Assembly (NCBI GenBank): GCA_963766445.1
Contig: CAVXZW010000014.1
Location: 1-64,000 of the forward strand
Reading direction: 5' to 3'
Source of the DNA: JAICYJ01 sp963766445
GTDB taxonomy: Bacteria; Actinomycetota; Thermoleophilia; Gaiellales; JAICJC01
Length of the DNA: 64,000 bases
Shown here: piece after piece, positions 9,301 to 17,716 of the stretch
How the letters are laid out: each line of letters opens with the position of its first letter
How positions within the stretch are numbered: position 1 is the stretch's first letter
Position numbers and translations under genes: made by a program
Notes under the pieces: generated by a model
What the model saw: only the letters and a program-made list of their open reading frames with translations
Databases searched by the model: none
Told to the model about the DNA's origin: nothing

Positions 9301-12300
9301 AGTCGGGGTCACGATCGAACGACAGCATCCGGTGACTGCCGAACCGGTCGATCACGGAGTCCATCGCGTCCGCCTCGATCGGCAGCGACGCCAGTTCCGC
9401 CAGCGGCACCAGCCGGCGCGTGTCCTCGCTTCCCTGGCCGATGCTGACCAGCCGCAGGAACAGTTGGCGGGCGGCGTCCTTGGCCGGTGCGGGCAGCTCC
9501 GTATACAGCTGCTCGGCGCGTTTCGCCAGCGCCCCAGTGACGCCGCCGGTGGCGCGGTAGCCTTCGAGCGTGAGGGCACCGCCGCGACAGCGCTCGAAGG
9601 TCTCGGTGAGGGCGTACTGAAGCAGCGGCAGGGCGCCGGGCTGGCCCAGCACGTCGCCGATCATTTCGGCCACTAGCACCCGTTCGGCGACAACTCCGAC
9701 CCGTTCCGCCGGACCCGAGATGGCGCTCTCCAGCTCCTCGGCTGACAGCGGCAGCACGGTCAGCGTCTGCGCGCGAACGTGCTCGGCGAGGCCGGGCAGC
9801 AGCAGCGGCCGGTCGTAGAAGTCGGCCCGTAGGGTGGCGATCACGCGGATGCGCGAATGTGGGTCGCCGACGGCGGCCACCAGGCTGTCGACGAACCTCG
9901 CCCGCGCGTCCGCGTCTTCGACCAGCGTGAACAGCTCCTCGAACTGATCGATCAGCAGCACCAGCTCACAGTCGCCGGGCGGAAGCACCCGCTCGACGGC
10001 ACGCGCCAGCCCCAGCTCATCCCGGTCGAGCTCGTCGATCAACCACGGCGTCGAATCGAACGCCACCCGCAGCAGGCTCGCCTCGAGTTCCTCCATCGGC
10101 CGCGATCCGGGCAGCATGTCGGTGTAGATCCAGCGGTCGGATCCCGGCACCGCGCCGGCCCGCAGAGCCGGGATCAGGCCGGCTCGCACCGCCGACGACT
10201 TACCACTGCCCGACGGCCCGACCACGGTCAAGAACCGGTGGCCGGCGGAGCGGGAGCCAAGGGCGGAGACGAGGTCGCGAACCAGCGCGTCGCGGCCGAA
10301 GAAATCCTCGGCGTCGCGCTCGCCGAAGGGGCGCAGTCCCTTGTAGGGGTTGCGCGCCGGTGCTGCGTCCGGGACCGCCGCCGGCCGGGCGTCGACGGCC
10401 GCCGTCAGTGCCGTCGAGAACTCCTCGGCGTCAGCGAACCGCTGCGAAGGGTCGGCGGCGGTCGCCCGCGCGATCACCGCGTCCAGCGCAGATGCTCGCT
10501 GATCGCCGCCCGCCTGCAGCATCTCCCGAAGCAGCGCCCCCAGCGAGTAGATGTCGGACTGCGGCGTCAGCGGCTGGCCGGCCAGCTGCTCCAGCGAGCG
10601 ACACCCCTGCGAGGTCTGGTAGGCGCTCGCAGACGAGCCGCTGAGGGCGAGGCCGAAGTCGGACAGATAGGCGTTGCCGTCCTCGTCCAGCAGCACGTTG
10701 CCTGGAGAGACATCGCGATGCACAAGCCCGCGACGATGGGCGGTGCCGAGCGCTGCGGCGACATCGGTGGCCACGCTGACGGCCTCGGCGGCCGACAGCG
10801 GCCCGGCAGCCAGGCGGTCGGCGAGGCTGCCACCGCGCATCAGCCGCATCACCAGATGCGCGCCGGAAGCATCGCGCCAGGAGTCGTACACGGGCACGAT
10901 GTGCGGGTGCTCGAGGCTGGCGACGACGCGTGCCTCCTGTTCGAACCGGCGGACGAAGTCGGCGTCCCTGGCGAACGCCGGGCGCACCTGCTTGATCGCC
11001 ACCTCGCGGTCGACGCTCGGGTCGAGCGCGCGCCAAACCACGCCCAGCGATCCCTCGCCGATCGGCTCAAGAAGCCGGTAGCTGCGCAACGGCACGCCGC
11101 GCAACTCGAGTTCCGGATCCTTATCCAGCATCCGGCGGTCGAGCTCGCGCAGCTGTGACGAGGGCCCGCCGGCCGGGCCGCCGGCCGCTGCGGTGGCGCG
11201 CTCGAAGGTCTCGTGCGCCTCCACTGCCCGGCCCGAGCGGTAGAGGGCTAGCATCAGGTCGGCCCACAGCCGCTGGCGCAGCGGATGGGCATCCACCAGC
11301 CGCTGCAGCTCGGCCACCACCTGAGCGTGCTCGCCCAGCGCCAGCCGCGCCTGCATCAGCGACTCGATGGCAGCCAGCCGCAGCTCGTCCAACCTTGCCG
11401 CGTCGCCATGGAGGCCGGCGTCGTCGGCTAGCTCGCCGAATGGCGGCCCCCGCCACAGGTCGAGCGCCTGTTCGAAGGTGGACGCCGCCTGCGCCGGATC
11501 CGTGGCGGACGCCCGGTGGCCGCGCCGCAGTAACTGTTCGAACCGCAGCAGGTCGACCTCATCGGTTTCCACGCGCAGCGCGAACCCCGGGCCTGCGCCT
11601 TCAATTCGCTCCGAGCCGAGCAAAGACCGCAGCGTCTCGACGTGACGGCGAACGGTGCTGCGCGCTGCCTTCGGCGGATCGGCCCTCCAGATCTGGGCGG
11701 TCAGCGAGTCGGTCGAGACGACACGGTTGGCCGCCAGCAGCAGGTGGGCGAGGATCAGCCGGTCACGCCGCCCCGCCAGCTCGACCCGCTGCCCGTCGCG
11801 GCTGACCGCGAACGCTCCTAGCGTTCGGATCTCGAGAGCGCCCGCCGAGCCGCCGGCCCCGTTCGCCGTCGCCGGCACCACTGCGTGCATGTGCACCGGC
11901 CGTGAGAACCCCTTCAGGTGCACCGGCCCCTTGTCCTCGAAGGCAACACCGGTGACCACGCCGACCAGGTGCGCCAGTTCGGGGGTGATCAGAATCTCGC
12001 CCGGTTCCGCGCGTGCGCATAGGCGCGCGGCCATGTTCAGCGCTCGCCCCCGAAAGCCATCGCCGACCGGCACCGCCTCGCCCGCATCGAGGCCAATGCC
12101 GGCCTTCAGCGAGACATCGGGATCGCGGCCCGAGCGCACGGCGGCCTGCAGATCGACGGCCGCCCGGATGCCCTCGCGGGCCGACCCGAACACCGCCAGC
12201 ACCTCATCACCGCGCACCTCGATCACCCGGCCCGCCCGCGCGGCGACAACCTCCGACGCGATCGCGGCGAACCGTTGCGTCAGCCGCGCGGCCGCCTCAT

Positions 12301-12415
12301 CCCCCCGCTCGTCAACGAACCGCGTGTAACCACGCAGATCGGCGATCAGGAACGTATGGATCGCGGAACTCGCGCTCGGAGCCTCAAGCCCGCTCTGCGG
12401 TGACCTCGTCTCCAT
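6395..12415 (-). CDS. Giant cyclase-SARP/BTAD-Ser/Thr kinase-STAND NTPase-WD40 membrane signalling protein
   Basis: This 2006-residue protein joins, in order: a class III nucleotide cyclase domain (about 20-180; metal Asp in LIADLRGYT and RGDEVLAVF; RALNMAARL), an OmpR-like winged helix of SARP type (195-285), a BTAD domain (286-430), and a Ser/Thr kinase (446-672; IGEGSLGVV, AIK, HRDVSPGN, DFGLA). An nSTAND1-type NTPase follows (688-1100; Walker A GPSGSGKS, Walker B LVLLIDQFEEL). Then come a coiled stretch, one membrane helix (1152-1175), about 14 WD40 repeats, the AECRQYLHKDRCP segment, and a beta-rich end (1860-2006). I infer that the catalytic and DNA-binding parts are cytoplasmic and the propellers are outside. 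The start METRSPQ at 12415 is chosen because the 52 in-frame residues upstream are compositionally unlike the domain. HRDVSPGN has Ser where active kinases usually have Lys. Confidence 0.88.
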   Translation of the reverse strand: METRSPQSGLEAPSASSAIHTFLIADLRGYTRFVDERGDEAAARLTQRFAAIASEVVAARAGRVIEVRGDEVLAVFGSAREGIRAAVDLQAAVRSGRDPDVSLKAGIGLDAGEAVPVGDGFRGRALNMAARLCARAEPGEILITPELAHLVGVVTGVAFEDKGPVHLKGFSRPVHMHAVVPATANGAGGSAGALEIRTLGAFAVSRDGQRVELAGRRDRLILAHLLLAANRVVSTDSLTAQIWRADPPKAARSTVRRHVETLRSLLGSERIEGAGPGFALRVETDEVDLLRFEQLLRRGHRASATDPAQAASTFEQALDLWRGPPFGELADDAGLHGDAARLDELRLAAIESLMQARLALGEHAQVVAELQRLVDAHPLRQRLWADLMLALYRSGRAVEAHETFERATAAAGGPAGGPSSQLRELDRRMLDKDPELELRGVPLRSYRLLEPIGEGSLGVVWRALDPSVDREVAIKQVRPAFARDADFVRRFEQEARVVASLEHPHIVPVYDSWRDASGAHLVMRLMRGGSLADRLAAGPLSAAEAVSVATDVAAALGTAHRRGLVHRDVSPGNVLLDEDGNAYLSDFGLALSGSSASAYQTSQGCRSLEQLAGQPLTPQSDIYSLGALLREMLQAGGDQRASALDAVIARATAADPSQRFADAEEFSTALTAAVDARPAAVPDAAPARNPYKGLRPFGERDAEDFFGRDALVRDLVSALGSRSAGHRFLTVVGPSGSGKSSAVRAGLIPALRAGAVPGSDRWIYTDMLPGSRPMEELEASLLRVAFDSTPWLIDELDRDELGLARAVERVLPPGDCELVLLIDQFEELFTLVEDADARARFVDSLVAAVGDPHSRIRVIATLRADFYDRPLLLPGLAEHVRAQTLTVLPLSAEELESAISGPAERVGVVAERVLVAEMIGDVLGQPGALPLLQYALTETFERCRGGALTLEGYRATGGVTGALAKRAEQLYTELPAPAKDAARQLFLRLVSIGQGSEDTRRLVPLAELASLPIEADAMDSVIDRFGSHRMLSFDRDPDSRGPTVEVAHEALLREWGRLRGWIDGAREDVIMRRRLEAEAGEWERAGRDPSFLLRGSRLGQFEAWAEASGLALTSDERDYLNESVAAREAETAEEQQRQAKERALERRSIRRLRALVAAMAIAALIAVALSAVALGQRGRAEERGRLATARELATASQANLEVDPERSVLLALAAARETHQDGEAIPEAISALHSAVGADRTLRRFGGSIWASPDSRVLGNIRQVAGGAELIMLDAGTLQPLATLHAPSLVDAQFSPDSRRLMVATEEGTLLFWDTHAWQALPSIELDRHVSLGGAAWSPDLRTVSLVGDDGIVSLVDTRAGREVQRITHADEGIGYLYTAFSRDGTRVAATVNFGGDELPIWDVRSGREVTRVAVDGASYGLAFSPDGSRIATTGAAGRADVWDADTGRHLLSLLGHTGNVWYVSYSADGQRIGTAGSDGTVRIWDANEGRQLMVLHGHAGDAYGVHFSPSGRWLQTSGADQTGRLWDISPSGSRELLTLDGGGGVEAVEFSGDGRRLLSDQYDGSVRIWDAASGEESLAAGSGGDGVAFSPDARQYVTGGTPAIWDAGTGRHVRDLTMPASDSIWMSNVAYSSDGSLVAGALANTTPQSGTVALWDAQSGRRIGTLGQPGSNYDAVRRVVFSPDDTLVAGVTEAGRLHVWRRAGGREILSRDVVNGGGNGVAFSPDGSVVAASGSTGVSLWRTEDGTLAARLPGAANVQSVQFSPDGTLLATGGQDEIVRIWDVESNRTILTLAGHSATINRVAFSPDGTRVASGGDDGTVRVYSLDSDQLIGLAEARVTRDFTAAECRQYLHKDRCPASGDRPLNHQHELWTQSATDDPAPEGAYRVTLDRNDFPPGFDGVEDQIGVYTLSLEMGSWRLLQVKSSGETWERSGTYRVDAGRRLLLTDRDDPGCFGTVISANWSQTGKSLSFRNVRTTVTPTCGQRGLIVARGTLASHPWSTVVV

Positions 12416-12766
12416 GGACCACCCGGTTGGTGAGCGCTGAGTATCTCGCGGTCGTGGCGATCGTGCAGGAAATTCTGCCAACGGCGCCGGGCACGCACAC
12501 AGACGGCTCGACGTCTCTAGCGGGTACACTGGTGCGGTTCTCGTCCATTCAGCTAATGCGTAAAACCGCATGGTTGAGCCAAAAAAGCCCTCTAACGGAC
12601 TCGGAACCGTTGAGCGGGAATGTTCGATAGGTCATCGCGGATCCTGGCGCTTCGGCTCGTTGTCAACGCGGTTGTCGCTGCCAACGGTGCTGATCCGCGG
12701 CGCGGCGGGCGGTCCAGCAGTCGGGCCGGGATGACCCGGCCCGAGACCTGTTGAGCGCGTGCGCTG
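12416..12766. other. Intergenic region upstream of the giant signalling gene
   Basis: This 351-bp gap should carry the promoter of the giant gene and the 3' end of paralogue B. It contains a GC hairpin at 12723-12742 and the twice-repeated CCGTTGAGC-like string near 12606. I see no gene. Confidence 0.5.
12723..12742 (-). terminator. Terminator hairpin of paralogue B
   Basis: GGGCCGGG and CCCGGCCC form an 8-bp perfect stem with a 4-nt loop, 25 bp downstream of the paralogue B stop. There is no U-tract. Confidence 0.6.
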
Positions 12767-13168
12767 CTAGAGCTGTGCGACGCGTTGCGGCCTAATGCGG
12801 CTTGCGGTGATCGCTGCCAGTAGTAGCACCAGGGTCGCGATGCCTGCGCCGAGTATGCCGGCCGTCCAGTTGAATCCCGAGTCGGCGACGTTGATGGGCT
12901 GTGGCACGGCCTGGGTGACGACGTTCGGAACCTGCTGCGCGTTGGGCGGATCGACTGCCGGGCTCATGACGCTGCTGATCTTAGCGGCGGCGTGATGCTG
13001 GTAGAGGGCCTGCCCGCCGTAGAAACCCTGGTAGACGTTGCTGACGTGGGCCGCCGACTGACCGGTGTAGCCGGCGCCGATCGGCCGCGCCTGCGCGGCC
13101 GTGACGGAGAGGGCGAGAATGCCGGTGGCAACGATCACGATGCGCGCGATGCGGGCGGTGCTGGCCAT
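12767..13168 (-). CDS. Small exported membrane-anchored protein, paralogue B
   Basis: This 133-residue protein of unknown function has a signal peptide (MASTARIARIVIVATGIL...AQA). A polar middle follows, then SGFNWTAGILGAG leading into a C-terminal membrane helix and a basic tail ending RPQRVAQL. It is paralogous to the protein at 5599-6051, and the two flank the giant signalling gene on the same strand. The start at 13168 is backed by GAAGGGAG upstream. An in-frame ATG at 13210, within the conserved GTGCCCATGAC block, is an alternative start. It has its own terminator and leader, so it is probably transcribed alone. Confidence 0.72.
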   Translation of the reverse strand: MASTARIARIVIVATGILALSVTAAQARPIGAGYTGQSAAHVSNVYQGFYGGQALYQHHAAAKISSVMSPAVDPPNAQQVPNVVTQAVPQPINVADSGFNWTAGILGAGIATLVLLLAAITASRIRPQRVAQL

Positions 13169-13295
13169 GATGGTGCTCCCTTCGGCTGCGGATGCGGTGG
13201 AAAACGTCATGGGCACAAGGTAGGTCGCCGCCGGCGGCTGGTCGACATCCGCGGATGCACAACCCGTGTAATATCGGATACACAAGTCTCGGTGC
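13169..13295 (-). promoter_or_regulatory. Conserved leader with ATCCGCGGAT palindrome, upstream of paralogue B
   Basis: This is the counterpart of 6052-6180. The palindrome at 13247-13256 lies 79 bp from the start codon, as in paralogue A. CTTGTGTATC and TTGTGCCCATGAC are shared with A. Equal spacing over about 90 bp of noncoding DNA suggests common regulation. The remaining gap from 13296 to 13591 shows no gene. Confidence 0.65.
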
Positions 13296-13591
13296 GACGT
13301 GACCGATCGTCCGGCCACGTAGCAGACGCCATCCGCTACCGAAACGCCTACCGGCGCCTGCCTCAACATGGGGACAGGCGAGGCGCACGCCAGGCCAGGC
13401 TCGTGCCAAGCCACCCTAGTGGTAACAGTGGATTCGACCTCTCGACCAGTGACAGCCGAGTGGTTCGTCGAGCCCGAACGCGGCTCGCCTGAGGCATACT
13501 GAGGACCAGGAGGCGACGCGTCCCGGTTCCGTGCTTAGCGCGGCCTGACTGTCCTCGCTGGCAGGGGAACCTGTGATCACCATGGCTAAGT

Positions 13592-13614
13592 CCCCTTCCC
13601 CATCATGGAAGGGG
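13592..13614. repeat. Hairpin CCCCTTCC/GGAAGGGG
   Basis: An 8-bp perfect stem with a 7-nt loop. The core (AGTCC..CTTC...TGGAAGG) weakly resembles the repeats at 5294 and 36046. It could be a second terminator for the catabolic operon, or a repeat relic. Confidence 0.4.
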
Positions 13615-13683
13615 CCGGGGACGGCGCAAGCTGGGGCGGTGTTCGGAGCTGCTCATGCGTGAAGCATCACTGACTCATGCAAG

Positions 13684-13729
13684 CATCCAGGGGTGCCAGA
13701 CCGGGCGTGCCGGCCCACCTCCCTGGATG
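13684..13729 (-). terminator. Terminator of the 13.7-25.1 kb catabolic operon
   Basis: CATCCAGGG and CCCTGGATG form a 9-bp perfect outer stem enclosing a GC-rich inner fold. It begins 30 bp downstream of the large-subunit stop at 13759. Confidence 0.5.
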
Positions 13730-13758
13730 ATTGAGCTGCCCTCAACGGTTCGAGTCCT

Positions 13759-16108
13759 TCAGGCGCTTGCCTCACGACGCAACCCGCCGGCAAGAGCCCA
13801 GACGCGCGGAGGTGTCAGGGGCAGCTTCCGCGGTGCGGGACACTCGAGTCCGAGCGCGTCTGCCACAGCGCCTGCGATGGCCGCGCCTGGTCCGTTGATG
13901 CCAATCTCGCCAACCCCTCTGGCCCCTGTGGGCGTGAGCGGCGTCGGCGTCTCGATCATTTCGAGCGTGATTGGCGGTGCGTCGGCGGTCGTTGGCAGGT
14001 GGTACTGGCCCAGGGTAGGACTGAGGAACTGACCGTCATCGTCATAGACAAGCTCCTCAAGGAGCGCACCGCCGATGCCTTGTACCACCGCACCGACTAT
14101 CTGGCCGGCGACCGTGCGGGGGTTGATGAGCACGCCGCAGTCGGTGACGGCGACGTAGCGCACAACCGACACCTGACCGGTGGCGGCGTGAACGTCGACA
14201 ACGGCCACGTGGGTTGCGTAGGACGTGGTCTCGTCAGGCGGTTCGTACGTCGCGATCGCCTCGAGCCCGGGCGTACCGCCGGCCGGGATGATCTCGCCGG
14301 TCTGGAGTTTCCGCGCCAGGCGGGGTATTGGAACACCTAGGTCAGGACTTCCTCGAACCTGCGCCGTACCCTCGGCGAGCTCCACGTCAGCGGGGGAGGC
14401 CTCGAGAAGTTCGGCAGCCGCCGCGATGAGCTTCTGGCGCAGGATGCCGGCTGCCTGGAACGCGGCGCTGCCGCCCACCGCGACGCCGCGGCTTGCGATC
14501 GCCCCCACCGGGCTGAACGGAGTGATGGCAGTGTCCCCACAGACGACGGTCACGTCACGCTCGGGGTCGATTCCGAGCTGGGAGGCGCAGATCTGGGCGA
14601 TAGCTGTATCGATGCCCTGTCCTTGTGTCGAAAGTCCCGTGTAGATCGTCGCCTTGCCGGTGGCGTCCATCCGGATCTGCACTGTCTCGAACCCGCCGAA
14701 GCGCATCCCGGCCTGGACAGCGGCACGAGATGGGCCGAACCCGCCTCGCTGGATGATGCAGGCCACGCCGACACCGCGTCGCCAACCATCCGCTGTTGCC
14801 GCGTGCGGGCGACCGGGCGCGTCGCCGGCCAGTTCCAGGGCGCGATCGAGCGCACGGTGGTGGTCGGCACGATCGTAGGTCAGGCCGGCCGCACTGGCAT
14901 AGGGAAAAGCATCGGCCGGGATCAGGTTTCGTCGCCGTATCTCCACAGCGTCTGTGCCGAGCTTCCGTGCCAGCTCGTCCATCAGCCCCTCGATCACGAA
15001 CGCGGCCTCCGGGCCGCCGTACCCTCGGTAGGCCGCGCTTGGTGTCTTGTTGGTGACCACGCCGAACACCTGCAGCCGATACGCGCCCACGGTGTAGGGG
15101 CCGGGCAGCGTGGACGCTGCATAGAGCGCCGTGCCGATGCCATGGTTGCCGCTGGTGGCTCCGGCGTCGAACAACAGCCTGCCGCGAAGGCCCAGCACCT
15201 GGCCTGTCGCGTCGGCGGCGAGCTCGACCTGATACAGCTGCTCACGGCTGTGAACGCAGGCTGCGAGATGTTCGACGCGGGTCCTCCACCCACTTCACCG
15301 CGTGGCCCGTACGATGCGCCAGCGCGCAGACCACCGCCTCCTCCGCTGAGAGATGATCCTTGACGCCGAAGCTGCCGCCAACGTCGGGTGGGATCACGCG
15401 GATCGCGTTCTCGGGCATATCCAGCACCTCGGCCAGGTCCATGCGAGCATGGTGTGCCGCCTGGATCGACGCATGCAGTTCGAGCAGGCTCGAGTTGGGG
15501 TCAAAGCGCGCCAGCGCGCCCCGGGTCTCGATTGGCATGCCCGTGGAACGGCCGACGTGGAAGCAGGCGGCAACGAGGTGCTCCGCTTGGCTGAAGGCGC
15601 TGTCCGTGTCGCCTTCACCGACGAGGACGCTGGCCAGCACGTTGTCACCCCACTCTGGGTACAGCAACGTGCAACCCTCGTCGAGGGCGCGGTCGGCTTG
15701 AGAGACGGCGGGAAGCGCCTCATAGTCGACCTCGATCAGCGAGGCGGCGTCCTCTGCGACGTAGGGATTCGCGGCGAGGACCGCAGCGATCGGCTCGCCG
15801 ACGAACCGCACACGTGCGTCAGCGAGCAACGGGTTGTCGATTACGCGCTGGCCGGGTACGCACCATCCTACCGGCAGGCGGCGAACACCCCAGCTCTCGA
15901 GATCGCTCTGCGTGTACACCCCGAGCACCCCTGCAACCGCCAGAGCGGCCGATGCGTCGACGGCGTTGATGATCGCATGAGGGTGTGTGCTCCGAACGAA
16001 CGCGACGTGCACAGCGCCGCGGTCTGGGAGGTCGTCCAGGTATCGGCCGCGGCCGTGGACGAGCCTCGGCGCCTGTAGCAGGCGGATCGCCCGCGGATCG
16101 TCGGTCAC
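13759..16108 (-). CDS. Second molybdenum hydroxylase large subunit, one frameshift
   Basis: This xanthine dehydrogenase-type catalytic subunit is about 782 residues once one base is corrected. The GTG start at 16108 overlaps the small-subunit stop (GTGA). The N-terminal half runs to VKWVEDP near 15285, where CCC should probably be CC to continue as EDRVEHLAACVHSREQLYQ. The downstream frame is then intact to the TGA at 13759. The active-site loop is AYRGYGGPEA (about residue 358), unlike the ALRGAGR loop of the enzyme at 806-3154. The catalytic Glu is in GARGVGEIGI. It is the last gene of the operon and belongs with the small and FAD subunits just upstream. The single homopolymer indel may be a sequence error, so I annotate it as a coding gene. 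Confidence 0.85.
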
Positions 16109-16557
16109 GGCGCGACCCCTCGGGCGGCCGCGACAATCGCCTGGTACCCGGTGCACCGGCAGATGTTGCCGGACAGAGCCTCACGCAATGCGGCCTCTTC
16201 GAGGCCCTCCAGCTCGGGCAATAGCTCGGCAAGCGAGACCAGAAATCCCGGCGTGCAAAAGCCGCACTGCAGCGCGCCGTGTTCGATGAAGGCGGTCTGG
16301 GTGGGGTGGGGTGCGCCCGGCTCACCGAGTCCCTCGACGGTGGTCACCTCGTGTCCGTCCACCTGAACCGCGAATAGCAGGCAGGCGCGGACCGAGCGGC
16401 CGTCCAGCAGCACGTTGCACGCTCCGCAGACTCCATGCTCACATCCGACGTGCGTGCCGGTTAGCCCGAGGGTGTGGCGCAGGAAGTCCGACAGTAACAA
16501 CCGCGGCTCGACCTGCTGCTCAACCAGGATTCCGTTCACGTTGGTGCGGACGATCAT
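16105..16557 (-). CDS. Second molybdenum hydroxylase 2Fe-2S subunit
   Basis: This 150-residue electron-transfer subunit has cluster ligands in HVGCEHGVCGACNVLLDG and VRAC, and in CGFCTPGFLVS and ICRCTGYQAI. Its ATG at 16557 overlaps the FAD-subunit stop (ATGA) and its TGA overlaps the GTG of the large subunit. Gene order is FAD-small-large, whereas the first hydroxylase is small-large-FAD. Confidence 0.94.
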   Translation of the reverse strand: MIVRTNVNGILVEQQVEPRLLLSDFLRHTLGLTGTHVGCEHGVCGACNVLLDGRSVRACLLFAVQVDGHEVTTVEGLGEPGAPHPTQTAFIEHGALQCGFCTPGFLVSLAELLPELEGLEEAALREALSGNICRCTGYQAIVAAARGVAP

Positions 16558-17330
16558 GCGGCGGCGACCCTCTCGAGCGCCTGTGCAGAGACGCGCTGCA
16601 CCAGGTCGGCTGCAACGGCTCGGCGGTAGGGGTCTGCGACGTCGGCCAGTTCGCCCGGGTGGCTCACCACTCGGGGGCTGCCCGCCACCCCGGCCACCGC
16701 CGCGCGGACGCCGCCGCCGGCATCGGCGACGGCGGAGACGGCCACGATCGCGTGCGCGGTGTACGACGGTGCCACTTCCTCAAATGCCCAGCCCTGGTCG
16801 CGCCGAAGCACCGGGATCCTCACCTCCACCACCAGCTCCCCGGGGCTGCGTGCGTTCGTGTACGGCCTGGTGAAGAAGGCGTCGCAGTCCAGCTCGCGAG
16901 TGCCGTCGCGGGAGGCCAGCACGATCACACCGCCGCAGGCGGCCACGACGGTCGGTATCTCGGACGCAGGATCGGCCTGAGCCAGATTGCCGCCAACGGT
17001 GCCGCGGTTGCGCGTCTGCGGATTGCCGACGTGTCCGAGCGCACTCGCAAGCAACGGGCACAGGCTGGTGCAGAGCGGTGAGCGCTCGACGTCGCGCTGA
17101 CGAGCCATCGCGCCGATTACGAGCATCCCATCTCGCTCGTCGATGCCGTCCAGCCCCGGGACCTCGTTCAGGTCGACAACCATCGCCGGTCGCGCCAGGC
17201 GAAGGTTCATCATCGGCACCAGGCTCTGCCCGCCCGCCAGAGGGATGGCATCGTCACCCCGCTCCGCGAGCAGCTGGAGCGCATCGTCCAGCGACGACGG
17301 CCGCTCGTAGTCGAACGGAGCCGGCTTCAC
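16554..17330 (-). CDS. Second molybdenum hydroxylase FAD subunit
   Basis: This 258-residue FAD subunit has the motifs LAGGQSLVPMMNLRLA near residue 32 and TRNRGTVGGNLAQADP near residue 107. I choose the GTG at 17330 (VKPAPFDYERPSS), one base after the stop of the preceding gene, over an ATG at 17372 that would overlap it by 41 bases and add residues without family similarity. It feeds electrons from the 2Fe-2S subunit. Confidence 0.9.
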   Translation of the reverse strand: MKPAPFDYERPSSLDDALQLLAERGDDAIPLAGGQSLVPMMNLRLARPAMVVDLNEVPGLDGIDERDGMLVIGAMARQRDVERSPLCTSLCPLLASALGHVGNPQTRNRGTVGGNLAQADPASEIPTVVAACGGVIVLASRDGTRELDCDAFFTRPYTNARSPGELVVEVRIPVLRRDQGWAFEEVAPSYTAHAIVAVSAVADAGGGVRAAVAGVAGSPRVVSHPGELADVADPYRRAVAADLVQRVSAQALERVAAA

Positions 17331-17331
17331 G

Positions 17332-17694
17332 CTATCCGAGCAGTCTTTTGGTGTCGAAGTACTCTGCAGCACGCTTCACGAGCCCGTCCTCCATCTCGAC
17401 TATCAGAGCGAACGGGAAGTCCAACCGGCCACCCTCTGCAAGGGCACTTCGGAACTCGCCTTCGGCGAAGCCGAGGTCTCCCCTGGCGAGCGTGTGGCCG
17501 AGGGTGACCTCGCAGGTGGACAGCGCAGCCATCGCCGGCCGGTTCCCTTCACGCACATCATCGACTCCGCGCAGCGCGCCCGGCTTGAGCGGATCTTCGT
17601 ACGTGCCGTCGTTTGTGAAAAGCGCCGCCAGCGCATCAGCATCGAGCTGATCCCAGCACCTGCAAATCGCCACCATCGCCTCATCTGCGGTCAC
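17332..17694 (-). CDS. SnoaL/NTF2-like small protein
   Basis: This 120-residue protein of the NTF2-like cone fold opens with VTADEAMVAICRCWDQLDAD and continues LAALFTNDGTYEDPL, typical of SnoaL/limonene-epoxide-hydrolase-like members. Such proteins act as isomerases, hydrolases or dehydratases, or simply bind small molecules. The reaction here is unknown. GTG at 17694 is preferred because AGAGGTGA lies upstream. It is tightly placed between the demethylase-like gene and the FAD subunit, which suggests a catabolic role. Confidence 0.72.
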   Translation of the reverse strand: MTADEAMVAICRCWDQLDADALAALFTNDGTYEDPLKPGALRGVDDVREGNRPAMAALSTCEVTLGHTLARGDLGFAEGEFRSALAEGGRLDFPFALIVEMEDGLVKRAAEYFDTKRLLG

Positions 17695-17716
17695 GACCGT
17701 GTCACCTCTCTTCGGT

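Noticed and set aside
12416..12571. Extension of the giant signalling protein to an ATG at 12571
   Set aside because: The 52 added residues are low-complexity, Pro/Arg-rich and unlike the cyclase domain. METRSPQ at 12415 gives a normal N-terminus.
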